Translations under genes and position numbers: made by a program
Part shown: positions 39,353 through 47,392 of the stretch, one piece after another
How the letters are laid out: each line of letters starts with the position of its first letter
How positions within the stretch are numbered: the first letter of the stretch is position 1
Assembly (NCBI RefSeq): GCF_007004645.1
Contig: NZ_ML660021.1
Location: 62,001 to 126,000 of the forward strand
Source: Aliiroseovarius halocynthiae
Lineage (GTDB): Bacteria > Pseudomonadota > Alphaproteobacteria > Rhodobacterales > Rhodobacteraceae
DNA length: 64,000 nucleotides
Direction: 5' to 3'
The notes under the pieces: generated by a model
The model's database searches: none
The model's input: the letters and a program-made list of their open reading frames with translations, nothing else
What the model was told of the DNA's origin: nothing

Positions 39353-40387
39353 ATGACGACAAGACGTAAGTTCTTAACTACCGCCGGGGTTGGCATGGCC
39401 GCCGCCCCATTGGCGACACCCGCACTTGCACAAAGCACGATCAAATGGCGCATGCAGACCTATGCAGGCCCCGCGCTGGCAGCCCACGTGATCGATCCGG
39501 CAATCAAGATGTTCAACCAGATCGCAGGCGATCGCATGCAGATCGAACTGTTCTATGCGGACCAGTTGGTCCCAACAGGCGAGCTGTTCCGCGCTATGCA
39601 GAAGGGCACGATTGATGCGGTGCAGTCGGATGATGACTCGATGGCGTCGCCCACGGATGTGACCGTGTTCGGCGGCTATTTCCCCTTCGCCTCGCGCTAT
39701 TCGCTGGACGTGCCGGTCCTGTTCAACCAGTACGGCCTGAATGAGATCTGGGACGAGGAATACTCGGCCGTTGGCATCAAACACGTCAGCGCCGGATCGT
39801 GGGACCCGTGCCACTTTGCCACCAAGGATCCGATCAATTCGCTGGCCGATCTGAAGGGAAAGCGCGTCTTCACCTTCCCAACTGCAGGTCGCTTCCTGTC
39901 GCAGTTCGGCGTGGTCCCCGTGACCCTGCCGTGGGAAGACATCGAGGTCGCTGTACAAACAGGCGAACTGGACGGCGTGGCGTGGTCGGGCATCACGGAA
40001 GACTACACCGTGGGCTGGGCAGACGTGACTGACTATTTCCTGACCAACAACATCTCGGGCGCATGGGCTGGGTCGTTCTTCACCAACTTGGATCGTTGGA
40101 ACGAGTTGCCGGAAGATCTGCAAACCCTGTTCCGCGTTTGCTGTGACCAGTCGCACTATTATCGCCAGTGGTGGTATTGGGGCGGAGAAGCCAGCCTGCG
40201 CGTCAACGGCGACAAGATGAAGCTGACCACCATCCCGGATGAAGAATGGGCGCAGGTCGAACAGGCCGCCGTCGCCTTCTGGGACGAGATCGCTGCAGAA
40301 AGCCCGACCAAGGCCAAAGTGGTCGAGATCTTCCGCAAGTATAACGCCGACATGCAGAAGGCTGGACGGCCCTATCGCTATGGCTAA
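39353..40387 (+). CDS. dctP: TRAP transporter substrate-binding protein (DctP)
   Basis: 344 residues. The N-terminus MTTRRKFLTTAGVGMAAAPLATPALA resembles a twin-arginine signal. The mature protein belongs to the DctP family: the carboxylate-binding Arg region is in KRVFTFPTAGRFLSQFG, and VQTGELDGVAWSGITEDYTVGW is a typical binding-cleft segment. Ligand unknown; TRAP systems favour carboxylates, sulfonates and related acids. AGGAGAG lies before the ATG. Confidence 0.92.
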   Translation: MTTRRKFLTTAGVGMAAAPLATPALAQSTIKWRMQTYAGPALAAHVIDPAIKMFNQIAGDRMQIELFYADQLVPTGELFRAMQKGTIDAVQSDDDSMASPTDVTVFGGYFPFASRYSLDVPVLFNQYGLNEIWDEEYSAVGIKHVSAGSWDPCHFATKDPINSLADLKGKRVFTFPTAGRFLSQFGVVPVTLPWEDIEVAVQTGELDGVAWSGITEDYTVGWADVTDYFLTNNISGAWAGSFFTNLDRWNELPEDLQTLFRVCCDQSHYYRQWWYWGGEASLRVNGDKMKLTTIPDEEWAQVEQAAVAFWDEIAAESPTKAKVVEIFRKYNADMQKAGRPYRYG

Positions 40388-40401
40388 GGTGTAAGCAATC
40401 C

Positions 40402-40429
40402 GGCAGAGCTCTGACCTTAGGGCTCTGCC
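40402..40429 (+). terminator. Hairpin after the TRAP binding-protein gene
   Basis: GGCAGAGC (40402-40409) pairs with GCTCTGCC (40422-40429) around a 12-base loop. No T-run follows, so it more likely stabilises the upstream mRNA or reduces read-through to the distal genes than ends transcription fully. Confidence 0.5.
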
Positions 40430-40450
40430 AACCTAACTGAAAGACAACTG

Positions 40451-40975
40451 ATGTTTCCTTGGCTACGAACAGCATTTAAGCGCGGCTGCTTTTTGGTGGT
40501 AGCGATTTCGACAACGCTTGGTTGGGCGACCGTCCCTTTGGCGGCCCAAGCAGCAGATAGCTGTCCAGATTACAGATGGTCGGGTTTCACAAATCCCGGT
40601 CCCCAGGAGTTCAAAGTCGTAGACGCCTATCCCACTTCGCGGGGCCGCGAAGTGCATGAAGTACTTTTCGGACCACTCAAAGGGAAATACGCGAAAGCAT
40701 ACCTATTCGCTGAGTTCGAGGGCGATTGCTTGATGCGAGTGGTGTCTATCGGTTCCTATGCTCTGACAGCGATGGGTCTCGATGGTGAGGGCTCCACAGG
40801 TGATGACAGGCTTTATCATGCCGATCTGTATGAACCTAATAGCCATGCCACTCTTGGTTTCTACGAGGGCAAGCCAAATCTGGATGAGATGCGAGCACTG
40901 GCGATGTCGGTATTCTCTGAGCAGCCTGTAGAACCTGTAAGCCAAACGGAGTTGCCAAATGGCACCGGAGAATGA
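40451..40975 (+). CDS. Hypothetical secreted protein inside the operon
   Basis: 174 residues. A long N-terminal signal sequence (MFPWLRTAFKRGCFLVVAIS ... ending AAQAA) predicts export. The mature part begins DSCPDYRWSGFTNPGPQEF and has three aromatic-rich stretches, including GKYAKAYLFAEFEGDCLMR. Two mature cysteines could form a disulfide. I do not recognise the family. It sits between dctP and the ligase gene; its 3' end overlaps the ligase start by 17 bases. Codons are less GC-biased than those of its neighbours, hinting at later insertion. Confidence 0.7.
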   Translation: MFPWLRTAFKRGCFLVVAISTTLGWATVPLAAQAADSCPDYRWSGFTNPGPQEFKVVDAYPTSRGREVHEVLFGPLKGKYAKAYLFAEFEGDCLMRVVSIGSYALTAMGLDGEGSTGDDRLYHADLYEPNSHATLGFYEGKPNLDEMRALAMSVFSEQPVEPVSQTELPNGTGE

Positions 40976-42338
40976 AAGTGAAAGCATGCTGAGTTTCGAA
41001 GATCTTAAGGCGCAAGTGGCAGACGGAAGCATCGACACGGTGCTGGTTTGTTTGGTGGATATGCAGGGGCGTCTGATGGGCAAGCGCTTCCATGCCGGCC
41101 ATTTTGTGGCTGGTGCATATGAGGAAACCCATTGCTGCAATTACCTGCTGGCCACAGACCTAGAGATGGGTACGCCGGAAGGCTATGCCTCGACTTCGTG
41201 GGAAAATGGGTATGGCGACTATGTGATGAAGCCTGATCTGTCGACCCTGCGCCCGGTGCCGTGGCTTGAGGGGACGGCGTTGGTGTTGTGCGACATCCTT
41301 GATCACCATACGCATGCCGAGGTGCCTCATTCCCCGCGTGCGATCCTGAAGCGTCAGGTGGCGCGTTTGTCCGAGCTGGGCTTCGACGCCATGACCGCGA
41401 CCGAGCTGGAGTTCTTTCTGTTCGAGAAGAGCTTTGACGAGATCAGCAAAGGCGGCTTCCGCGATTTGACCCCGATCTCGGGCTATAACGAAGATTACCA
41501 CATTCTGCAGACCACCAAGGAAGAACACGTGATGCGGCCGATCCGTAATCACTTGTGGAACGCCGGTCTGCCGATCGAAAACTCGAAGGGCGAGGCTGAG
41601 ACTGGTCAGGAAGAGCTGAACATCAAATACGCCCCCGCGATGGACAATGCCGAGTATCACACGATTGCCAAACACGCGGTGAAGGAGATCGCATGGCAGC
41701 AGGGGCATGCCGCGACCTTCCTGCCTAAATGGCACCATGACAAGGTGGGCTCGTCCAGCCATGTGCATCAGTCGCTGTGGAAGGATGGGGCAAACGTGTT
41801 CTACGACGCGGATGACGCGCTGGGTATGTCAGCCCTGATGAAGTCCTACATGGCGGGTCTTTTGAAATACGCGCCGGATTACACCTATTTCATGGCGCCC
41901 TATATCAACTCGTATAAGCGCTTCATGAAGGGCACCTTTGCCCCCACCCGGATCATCTGGTCCGTGGACAACCGGACGGCGGGCTTCCGTCTGTGCGGCG
42001 ATGGCACCAAGGCCGTGCGCGTGGAATGCCGCATCCCTGGATCGGACATGAACCCCTATCTGGCCATAGCCGGAATGCTGGCCGCAGGTATTGCTGGTAT
42101 TGAAGAAGGTTTGGAGCTTCAGGCCCCAACCACTGGCGATGTCTATCAGGGGGAAACCGGAATGATCCCAGGCAATCTACGCGAAGCACGCGATGCAATG
42201 CACGGATCAACGATGCTACGGGCCGCGATGGGCGATGATGTGGTGGATCACTACACGCGCGCTGCGGAAGTCGAGATTGAAGAGTTTGACCGCGTCGTGA
42301 CCGATTGGGAAATCGCACGTGGGTTCGAACGGGCGTAA
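40959..42338 (+). CDS. Glutamine-synthetase-family gamma-glutamyl ligase
   Basis: 459 residues. N-terminal beta-grasp domain (LVCLVDMQGRLMGKRF) and catalytic domain with metal-binding ELEFFLFEKS, KWHHDKVGSSSHVHQSLW and the late NRTAGFRLCGDGTKAVRVECR. It lacks the adenylylation-site sequence of housekeeping GlnA, so it belongs to the type that joins glutamate to an amine (PuuA, GMAS, IpuC relatives). ATG 40959 has GGAG at good spacing; ATG 40986 (MLSFEDLK) is an alternative. Followed by aldehyde and alcohol dehydrogenases, which suggests its amine carries a hydroxyl group. Confidence 0.85.
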   Translation: MAPENESESMLSFEDLKAQVADGSIDTVLVCLVDMQGRLMGKRFHAGHFVAGAYEETHCCNYLLATDLEMGTPEGYASTSWENGYGDYVMKPDLSTLRPVPWLEGTALVLCDILDHHTHAEVPHSPRAILKRQVARLSELGFDAMTATELEFFLFEKSFDEISKGGFRDLTPISGYNEDYHILQTTKEEHVMRPIRNHLWNAGLPIENSKGEAETGQEELNIKYAPAMDNAEYHTIAKHAVKEIAWQQGHAATFLPKWHHDKVGSSSHVHQSLWKDGANVFYDADDALGMSALMKSYMAGLLKYAPDYTYFMAPYINSYKRFMKGTFAPTRIIWSVDNRTAGFRLCGDGTKAVRVECRIPGSDMNPYLAIAGMLAAGIAGIEEGLELQAPTTGDVYQGETGMIPGNLREARDAMHGSTMLRAAMGDDVVDHYTRAAEVEIEEFDRVVTDWEIARGFERA

Positions 42339-42348
42339 CGGAATCAGG

Positions 42349-42390
42349 CTGGGGGCTAGCCCCCAGACCCCCAGGATATTTGTGACAAGA
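42349..42390 (+). repeat. REP-like intergenic palindrome
   Basis: CTGGGGGCTAGCCCCCAG (42349-42366) is a perfect 18-base palindrome followed by ACCCCCAGGATATTTGTG. From general acquaintance with Rhodobacteraceae genomes, a G-run/C-run palindrome followed by CCCCC(A/G)AGG(A/T)TATTT is a frequent intergenic element. This is the only copy I see here. It could reduce transcription into the aldehyde dehydrogenase gene. Confidence 0.55.
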
Positions 42391-42427
42391 AAAAGGGATT
42401 TGATCCCTTAGAGAATGGAGACATGGC

Positions 42428-43810
42428 ATGGGCCAGATGTTGAAATGTATCTCGCCGATCGATGGATCGGTCTTTGCCGAGCGCGAGGTGCTGTCGCTGG
42501 GCGCGGCGCAAGAGGTCGTAGCGCGTGCCCGCAGCGCACAGGCAGACTGGGCAGCGCGCCCATTGGCCGAGCGGGTCGAGCTGGTGATGGCGGGCGTTGC
42601 CGCCGTTGGCGCATTGAATGACGAGATTGTGCCGGAACTGGCCCAGATGATGGGCCGCCCGGTGCGCTATGGCGGAGAGTTCGGCGGGTTCAATGAGCGC
42701 GCCAGCCACATGGCGTCGATCGCGGCAGACAGTCTGGCTGATATCGAGGTGGGCGAGGATGCGACCTTCAAGCGCTATATCAAACGCGTGCCGCATGGCG
42801 TGGTCTTTGTCGTTGCCCCATGGAATTATCCCTACATGACCGCGATCAACACCGTCGCGCCTGCGCTGATTGCTGGCAATGCGGTGGTGTTGAAGCACGC
42901 GACGCAGACCCTGTTGGTGGGCGAGCGGATGGCGGCCGCATTTGCCTCGGCCGGGGTTCCCGCCGATGTGTTCCAGAATGTCTTCCTGTCGCATGACGTG
43001 ACCAATGATCTGATCGCGGGCAACGCTTTTGATTTCGTGAACTTCACCGGATCGGTTGGTGGCGGTCAGGCGATGGAGCGCGCGGCTGCGGGCACCTTTA
43101 CCGGTGTCGGAACCGAGCTGGGCGGCAAGGATCCGGGCTATGTCATGGAAGACGCTGATCTGGACGCAGCGGTCGACACGCTAATCGACGGTGCCATGTT
43201 CAACGCGGGTCAGTGTTGCTGTGGGATCGAACGGATTTACGTGCATGAAAGCCTGTATGATGATTTCGTCGCCAAGGCTGTTGAGATCGTGAAGGGCTAT
43301 AAGCTGGGCAACCCGCTGGACCCTGAGACCACGATGGGGCCGATGGCGAATGTGCGTTTTGCGCAAGAGGTCCGGGCCCAGATCACAGAAGCGGTCGAAC
43401 AGGGGGCGACGGCGCATATTGCCTCGTTTGCGAGCGACAATGGTGGCGCGTATCTGACGCCTCAGATCCTGACCAATGTGACCCATGCTATGCGCGTGAT
43501 GCGGGACGAAAGCTTTGGACCCGTTGTGGGTATCATGAAGGTATCCAGCGATGATGAAGCCATCGCGCTGATGAATGACAGCGAGTTCGGTCTGACGGCG
43601 AGCCTGTGGACCAGCGACGTGGATCGTGCCGCGCGCGTGGGCGATCAGGTCGAAACCGGGACAGTTTTCATGAACCGTGCCGACTATCTTGATCCTGGCC
43701 TGTGCTGGACCGGCTGCAAAAACACTGGGCGCGGAGGGGGGCTGTCCGTGATCGGCTTCCACAACCTGACACGCCCGAAATCCTACCATCTGAAGAAGGT
43801 GACATCATGA
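42428..43810 (+). CDS. NAD(P)-dependent aldehyde dehydrogenase
   Basis: 460 residues. Catalytic Cys in FNAGQCCCGIERIYVHE, general-base Glu in TELGGKDPGYV, cofactor site in FTGSVGGG and VAPWNYPY. Oxidises an aldehyde to its acid. Overlaps the iron alcohol dehydrogenase start by four bases, so the two enzymes very likely act in sequence (alcohol to aldehyde to acid) on the product of the ligase. Confidence 0.92.
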   Translation: MGQMLKCISPIDGSVFAEREVLSLGAAQEVVARARSAQADWAARPLAERVELVMAGVAAVGALNDEIVPELAQMMGRPVRYGGEFGGFNERASHMASIAADSLADIEVGEDATFKRYIKRVPHGVVFVVAPWNYPYMTAINTVAPALIAGNAVVLKHATQTLLVGERMAAAFASAGVPADVFQNVFLSHDVTNDLIAGNAFDFVNFTGSVGGGQAMERAAAGTFTGVGTELGGKDPGYVMEDADLDAAVDTLIDGAMFNAGQCCCGIERIYVHESLYDDFVAKAVEIVKGYKLGNPLDPETTMGPMANVRFAQEVRAQITEAVEQGATAHIASFASDNGGAYLTPQILTNVTHAMRVMRDESFGPVVGIMKVSSDDEAIALMNDSEFGLTASLWTSDVDRAARVGDQVETGTVFMNRADYLDPGLCWTGCKNTGRGGGLSVIGFHNLTRPKSYHLKKVTS

Positions 43811-44952
43811 GCCTTGTTGGAAACTGGTCCTATCCGACCGCTATGAAATTCGGCGCAGGCCGTATCAAGGAATTGCCCGAGGCCTGTGCGCAGGCGGGCA
43901 TGAAGCGCCCGCTTCTGGTGACCGACAAAGGCTTGGCAGATCTGCCGATCACGAAGGCCACGTTGGACATTATGGAGGCCGCCGGTCTGGGCCGTGGCAT
44001 GTTCAGCGACGTGGATCCGAACCCCTCCGAGATCAATCTGCATGCGGGTGTCGAAGCCTATAAGGCGGGCGGCCACGATGGTGTGATCGCTTTCGGGGGC
44101 GGCTCGGGGCTGGATCTGGGCAAGATGGTTGCGTTCTACGCAGGCCAGACACGTCCGATTTGGGATTTCGAAGATATTGGCGACTGGTGGACTCGTGCGG
44201 ATTCAGATGCGATTGCGCCGATCATCGCGGTGCCGACCACGGCGGGGACGGGCTCGGAAGTGGGTCGTGCCTCGATCATCACGAATTCTGAGACGCATGA
44301 GAAGAAAGTCATCTTCCACCCCAAGGTTTTGCCAGCCGTCGTGATTGCTGATCCTGAGCTAACCGTGGGAATGCCGAAATTCATCACCGCAGGCACAGGT
44401 TTGGATGCGTTTGCCCATTGTGTCGAGGCCTTCAGCAGCCCGCACTATCACCCGATGAGCCAAGGCATCGCGCTGGAAGGCATGCGGCTGGTCATCGACT
44501 ATTTGCCGCGCGCCTATGCAGATGGCACCGACCTTGAGGCACGGGCCAACATGATGTCCGCCGCCGCGATGGGCGCGACTGCGTTCCAAAAGGGCTTGGG
44601 CGCAATTCATGCGTTATCCCACCCTGTCGGAGCTATTTTCAACACCCACCACGGGACCACGAATGCGGTCTGTATGCCTGCCGTGCTGGAGTTCAACACG
44701 GGTGAAATCGCCGATCGGTTCGACCGTGCTGCGGGCTATCTGGGCATCGACGGCGGCTTCAAAGGTTTCCAAAGCTTCGTGCAGGATTTCAATGATAGTT
44801 TCGAAATCCCCCGCAAGCTTTCCGAGATGGGCGTGAGCGCCGATCAGATGGATGCACTGGTCGAAGGGGCTATTAAGGATCCCAGCTGTGGCGGTAACCC
44901 GGTCGAACTGACGCGTGAAAATCTGCGCCAACTGTTTGAAGATGTGATCTGA
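43807..44952 (+). CDS. Iron-containing alcohol dehydrogenase
   Basis: 381 residues, group III. NAD-binding FGGGSGLDLGK, then PTTAGTGSEV; metal-binding Asp and His are in GTGLDAFAHCVEAFSS and HALSHPVGAIFNTHHG. Start at 43807 (MSLVGNWSYPTAMKFGAGRI) matches the family; the frame upstream is inside the aldehyde dehydrogenase gene. Probably oxidises a terminal hydroxyl in the pathway of this operon. Confidence 0.93.
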   Translation: MSLVGNWSYPTAMKFGAGRIKELPEACAQAGMKRPLLVTDKGLADLPITKATLDIMEAAGLGRGMFSDVDPNPSEINLHAGVEAYKAGGHDGVIAFGGGSGLDLGKMVAFYAGQTRPIWDFEDIGDWWTRADSDAIAPIIAVPTTAGTGSEVGRASIITNSETHEKKVIFHPKVLPAVVIADPELTVGMPKFITAGTGLDAFAHCVEAFSSPHYHPMSQGIALEGMRLVIDYLPRAYADGTDLEARANMMSAAAMGATAFQKGLGAIHALSHPVGAIFNTHHGTTNAVCMPAVLEFNTGEIADRFDRAAGYLGIDGGFKGFQSFVQDFNDSFEIPRKLSEMGVSADQMDALVEGAIKDPSCGGNPVELTRENLRQLFEDVI

Positions 44953-44956
44953 CTCG

Positions 44957-45796
44957 ATGACCACGGGCATTGTCCTGATCATCCTGTCGGCGGCGTTGCT
45001 GCACGCCACATGGAATACCATCGTGAAAACGGCGGGGGATCGGACAGCCACATTGGGTTTGGTGGCTCTGGGCCACGTGATCCCCGGCCTGGTCATGGTG
45101 GCGGTGCTGCCATGGCCGTCAGCCGAAAGTTGGCCCTATCTGATCACGTCCACAGTGATCCATTTCGGCTATTTCTATATGCTGGGGCAGGCCTATAAGC
45201 ACGGAGACCTCAGCGTCGTCTATCCGATTGCGCGCGGTATTGTCCCCGCACTGGTGTCGCTTTGGGCGATGCTGTTCGTGGGCGAGGTTCTGCCCGCGCA
45301 AGCATGGTTCGGCATCGCGCTGATCGCGGTGGCCATACAGATTTCCAGCTGGGCAGCGCTTCGCCATGGGGTCGGACGGGCGGCGTTGATTTTCGCGCTT
45401 GGCACGGGGGTCTGCATTTCGGGCTATTCTCTGGTGGACGGGGTCGGCGTGCGCCTGTCGGGTGACACGCTGTCTTATTGGGCGTGGCATTCGGTTTTGC
45501 ATATCTTCATCACCGGTTTCGTGGCCATGCGCCGCAGAGGTGCGTTGCTTGCGCTGCCCAGGCGCACATGGATGATCGGCATACTGGGCGGTATGGTGTC
45601 GATGACCGCCTATGGTCTTGTCCTCTACGCCAAGAATTTCGCGCCTCTTGGGGCGGTGTCGGCCTTGCGTGAAACATCGGTCATCTTCGCCGCATTGATT
45701 GGGTTTGTTTTCTTGGGCGAAGGCAACTGGCACCGCAGGTTGCTGGCGGCTGTCCTGATGGCCGGGGGGGTGGCACTGATTGGTCTTTCGATCTGA
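44957..45796 (+). CDS. DMT-superfamily (EamA) transporter
   Basis: 279 residues in two EamA repeats, about ten membrane segments. The first half has LLHATWNTIVKTAGDRTA and YKHGDLSVVYPIARGIVPALVSLWAM; the second has NFAPLGAVSALRETSVIFAALIG. Starts 5 bases after the dehydrogenase stop, so part of the same operon. Such carriers often export amino acids or related metabolites; direction and ligand are unknown. Confidence 0.88.
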   Translation: MTTGIVLIILSAALLHATWNTIVKTAGDRTATLGLVALGHVIPGLVMVAVLPWPSAESWPYLITSTVIHFGYFYMLGQAYKHGDLSVVYPIARGIVPALVSLWAMLFVGEVLPAQAWFGIALIAVAIQISSWAALRHGVGRAALIFALGTGVCISGYSLVDGVGVRLSGDTLSYWAWHSVLHIFITGFVAMRRRGALLALPRRTWMIGILGGMVSMTAYGLVLYAKNFAPLGAVSALRETSVIFAALIGFVFLGEGNWHRRLLAAVLMAGGVALIGLSI

Positions 45797-46131
45797 TGAG
45801 GATTCGAATTGAGCTAGGTCTAAGCTGTTGACACATACCCCTTTCAAGGCGTTCACTTCTTATAGTGGTCGAGGAGTCGGTCCAGATGAAATCGAAGGGT
45901 GGGATGCTGATGTAGCCAGTTTTAATCTGGGTATATAGTAGTCTGAAAGCAAAGGAATAAATCAGTTTCAAAGCTGGGCCTGACGTCAGTTACTGCCCGG
46001 CATTTTGCCAAAAGCCCAAGCATTACATCAAAACTGGACCGAACAAGCGACAACAGCTGGCGCTATTGGTGCGCCGGATAATGAAAAAAACTGTCGCAAG
46101 ACAAAAAAGAAAAAACCAACGGGAGAAGAAA
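45797..46131. other. Intergenic region before the polyamine-type transporter operon
   Basis: 335 bases, AT-richer than the flanks, with no credible open frame and no strong hairpin. It must contain the promoter of the potD-like operon, whose ribosome-binding site GGGAGAAG lies at 46121-46128. The in-frame ATG at 46081 (preceding a lysine-rich stretch) is not supported as a start. Confidence 0.6.
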
Positions 46132-47265
46132 ATGACAACAGATAACAAGTTCAGTCGTCGTTCCGTGCTGAAAGGCGCGACCACGATGGGTGCCGCCGCA
46201 CTGGCGACGCCGCTCTACGTGAAGAACGCACTGGCGTCCTCGGGCGAGATCAACATCCTGATGTGGTCGGACTATCTGCCGCCCGAGTTCATCGCGGGCT
46301 TTGAGGGCGAGACCGGCATCAAGGTGAACTACACCGGCATCGGTTCGAACGAAGAAATCATCAACAAGATGAAAGCGACCAAAGGTCAAGGCTTCGACAT
46401 CGTATCGCCGACCAACAACCGTTCGCTGCAGTGGGAGCCGCTGGAGCTTCTGAAGCCCTTCGATCTGGCGAAAGTAAACATCGACGCGGTGAACCCGGCG
46501 ATGGCAAAGATCGGCACCGATGCATGGAACTTTGGCGACAGCGGCGCGCACTGGCTGCCGCATATCTGGGGCACCGAAGGCATTGCCTATCGTACCGATA
46601 AATGGCTGCCAGCGGGTGACGCACCCAGCTATGGCGACGTCTGGTCGGAAGAAAACGCTGGCAAGACCATGGGTCGCGCACACTCGATGATGCTGGGTGC
46701 TGGCCTGTACATGGAAGCCTCGGGCGAGATGGAGCCGGGCTCGGTTTGGGCCGCCTATAATGACGAAGACACCATGCGCAAAGTTTGGGGTCAGATCGCT
46801 GACTGGTGTATTGCGCGTAAGAACCGCATCAAGCTGATCTGGAACGATGCCGACACCCAGAAGAACGGTCTTCTGAACGAAGGCGTTGTGGTTGGTCAAA
46901 CTTGGGATGGTCCGCCGCTTGCTCTGAAATCGGCAGGCGAGCCAGTACACTATCAGGCGCCTGTTGAAGGTGCGATGGCGTGGGTTGACGGTATGTCTAT
47001 GCCTGTCGGCGCGTCGAATGAAGAGCAGGTCTATGCCTTCATCGAATACGCTTATCGTCAGCAGCCAGCTGGCGTTGCAATTGACAGCCACGGTTATAAC
47101 TCGCCGGTTCTGGGTGCCGATACCTATTCGGGTGACACCTATAAAAAGAACTTCTCGGAAGCCTATCCGGGTGAAAGCCTTGCCAATCTGAACCCATGGC
47201 CGGCTGAAGCGCCTTGGTATGCTGATGTGCGTACCGAGTTCGTCAACAAGTTCAAGAGCGCCTAA
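46132..47265 (+). CDS. Polyamine-type ABC transporter substrate-binding protein (PotD/PotF-like)
   Basis: 377 residues. Twin-arginine signal peptide: SRRSVLKGATTMGAAALATP. The mature protein begins EINILMWSDYLPPEFIAGFE, typical of the spermidine/putrescine-binding family. Residues normally contacting polyamine amines cannot be confirmed by eye. As the first gene of a full SBP-ATPase-permease-permease set directly after the gamma-glutamyl-ligase run, it may import that pathway's amine. Confidence 0.9.
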   Translation: MTTDNKFSRRSVLKGATTMGAAALATPLYVKNALASSGEINILMWSDYLPPEFIAGFEGETGIKVNYTGIGSNEEIINKMKATKGQGFDIVSPTNNRSLQWEPLELLKPFDLAKVNIDAVNPAMAKIGTDAWNFGDSGAHWLPHIWGTEGIAYRTDKWLPAGDAPSYGDVWSEENAGKTMGRAHSMMLGAGLYMEASGEMEPGSVWAAYNDEDTMRKVWGQIADWCIARKNRIKLIWNDADTQKNGLLNEGVVVGQTWDGPPLALKSAGEPVHYQAPVEGAMAWVDGMSMPVGASNEEQVYAFIEYAYRQQPAGVAIDSHGYNSPVLGADTYSGDTYKKNFSEAYPGESLANLNPWPAEAPWYADVRTEFVNKFKSA

Positions 47266-47276
47266 GCGACTTGAAA

Positions 47277-47307
47277 GCGCGTGCCTCCGCCAATGGGCGG
47301 GGGCGCC
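47277..47307 (+). promoter_or_regulatory. GC-rich intercistronic hairpin after the binding-protein gene
   Basis: GCGCGTGCCTCCGCC and GGCGGGGGCGC can fold around AATG just after the stop codon at 47265. Such hairpins between a binding-protein gene and its transporter genes usually protect the upstream mRNA so the periplasmic protein is made in excess. Confidence 0.5.
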
Positions 47308-47392
47308 TTACCAAACTGACTGAAACGTCTGGAAAACACGGTCGCACGCCTGAGATCAGCGCGTGAACGACCCGTCTATGGGGAGAGACCAT

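Noticed and set aside
42339-42427. 18-base palindrome as a classical terminator
   Set aside because: There is no T-run after the stem and the following gene lies within 62 bases on the same strand; a REP-like element fits better.
46063-47091. 342-codon minus-strand open frame
   Set aside because: Lies antisense to the PotD-like gene, which has a Tat signal, ribosome-binding site and clear homology; long antisense frames are expected in GC-rich DNA.
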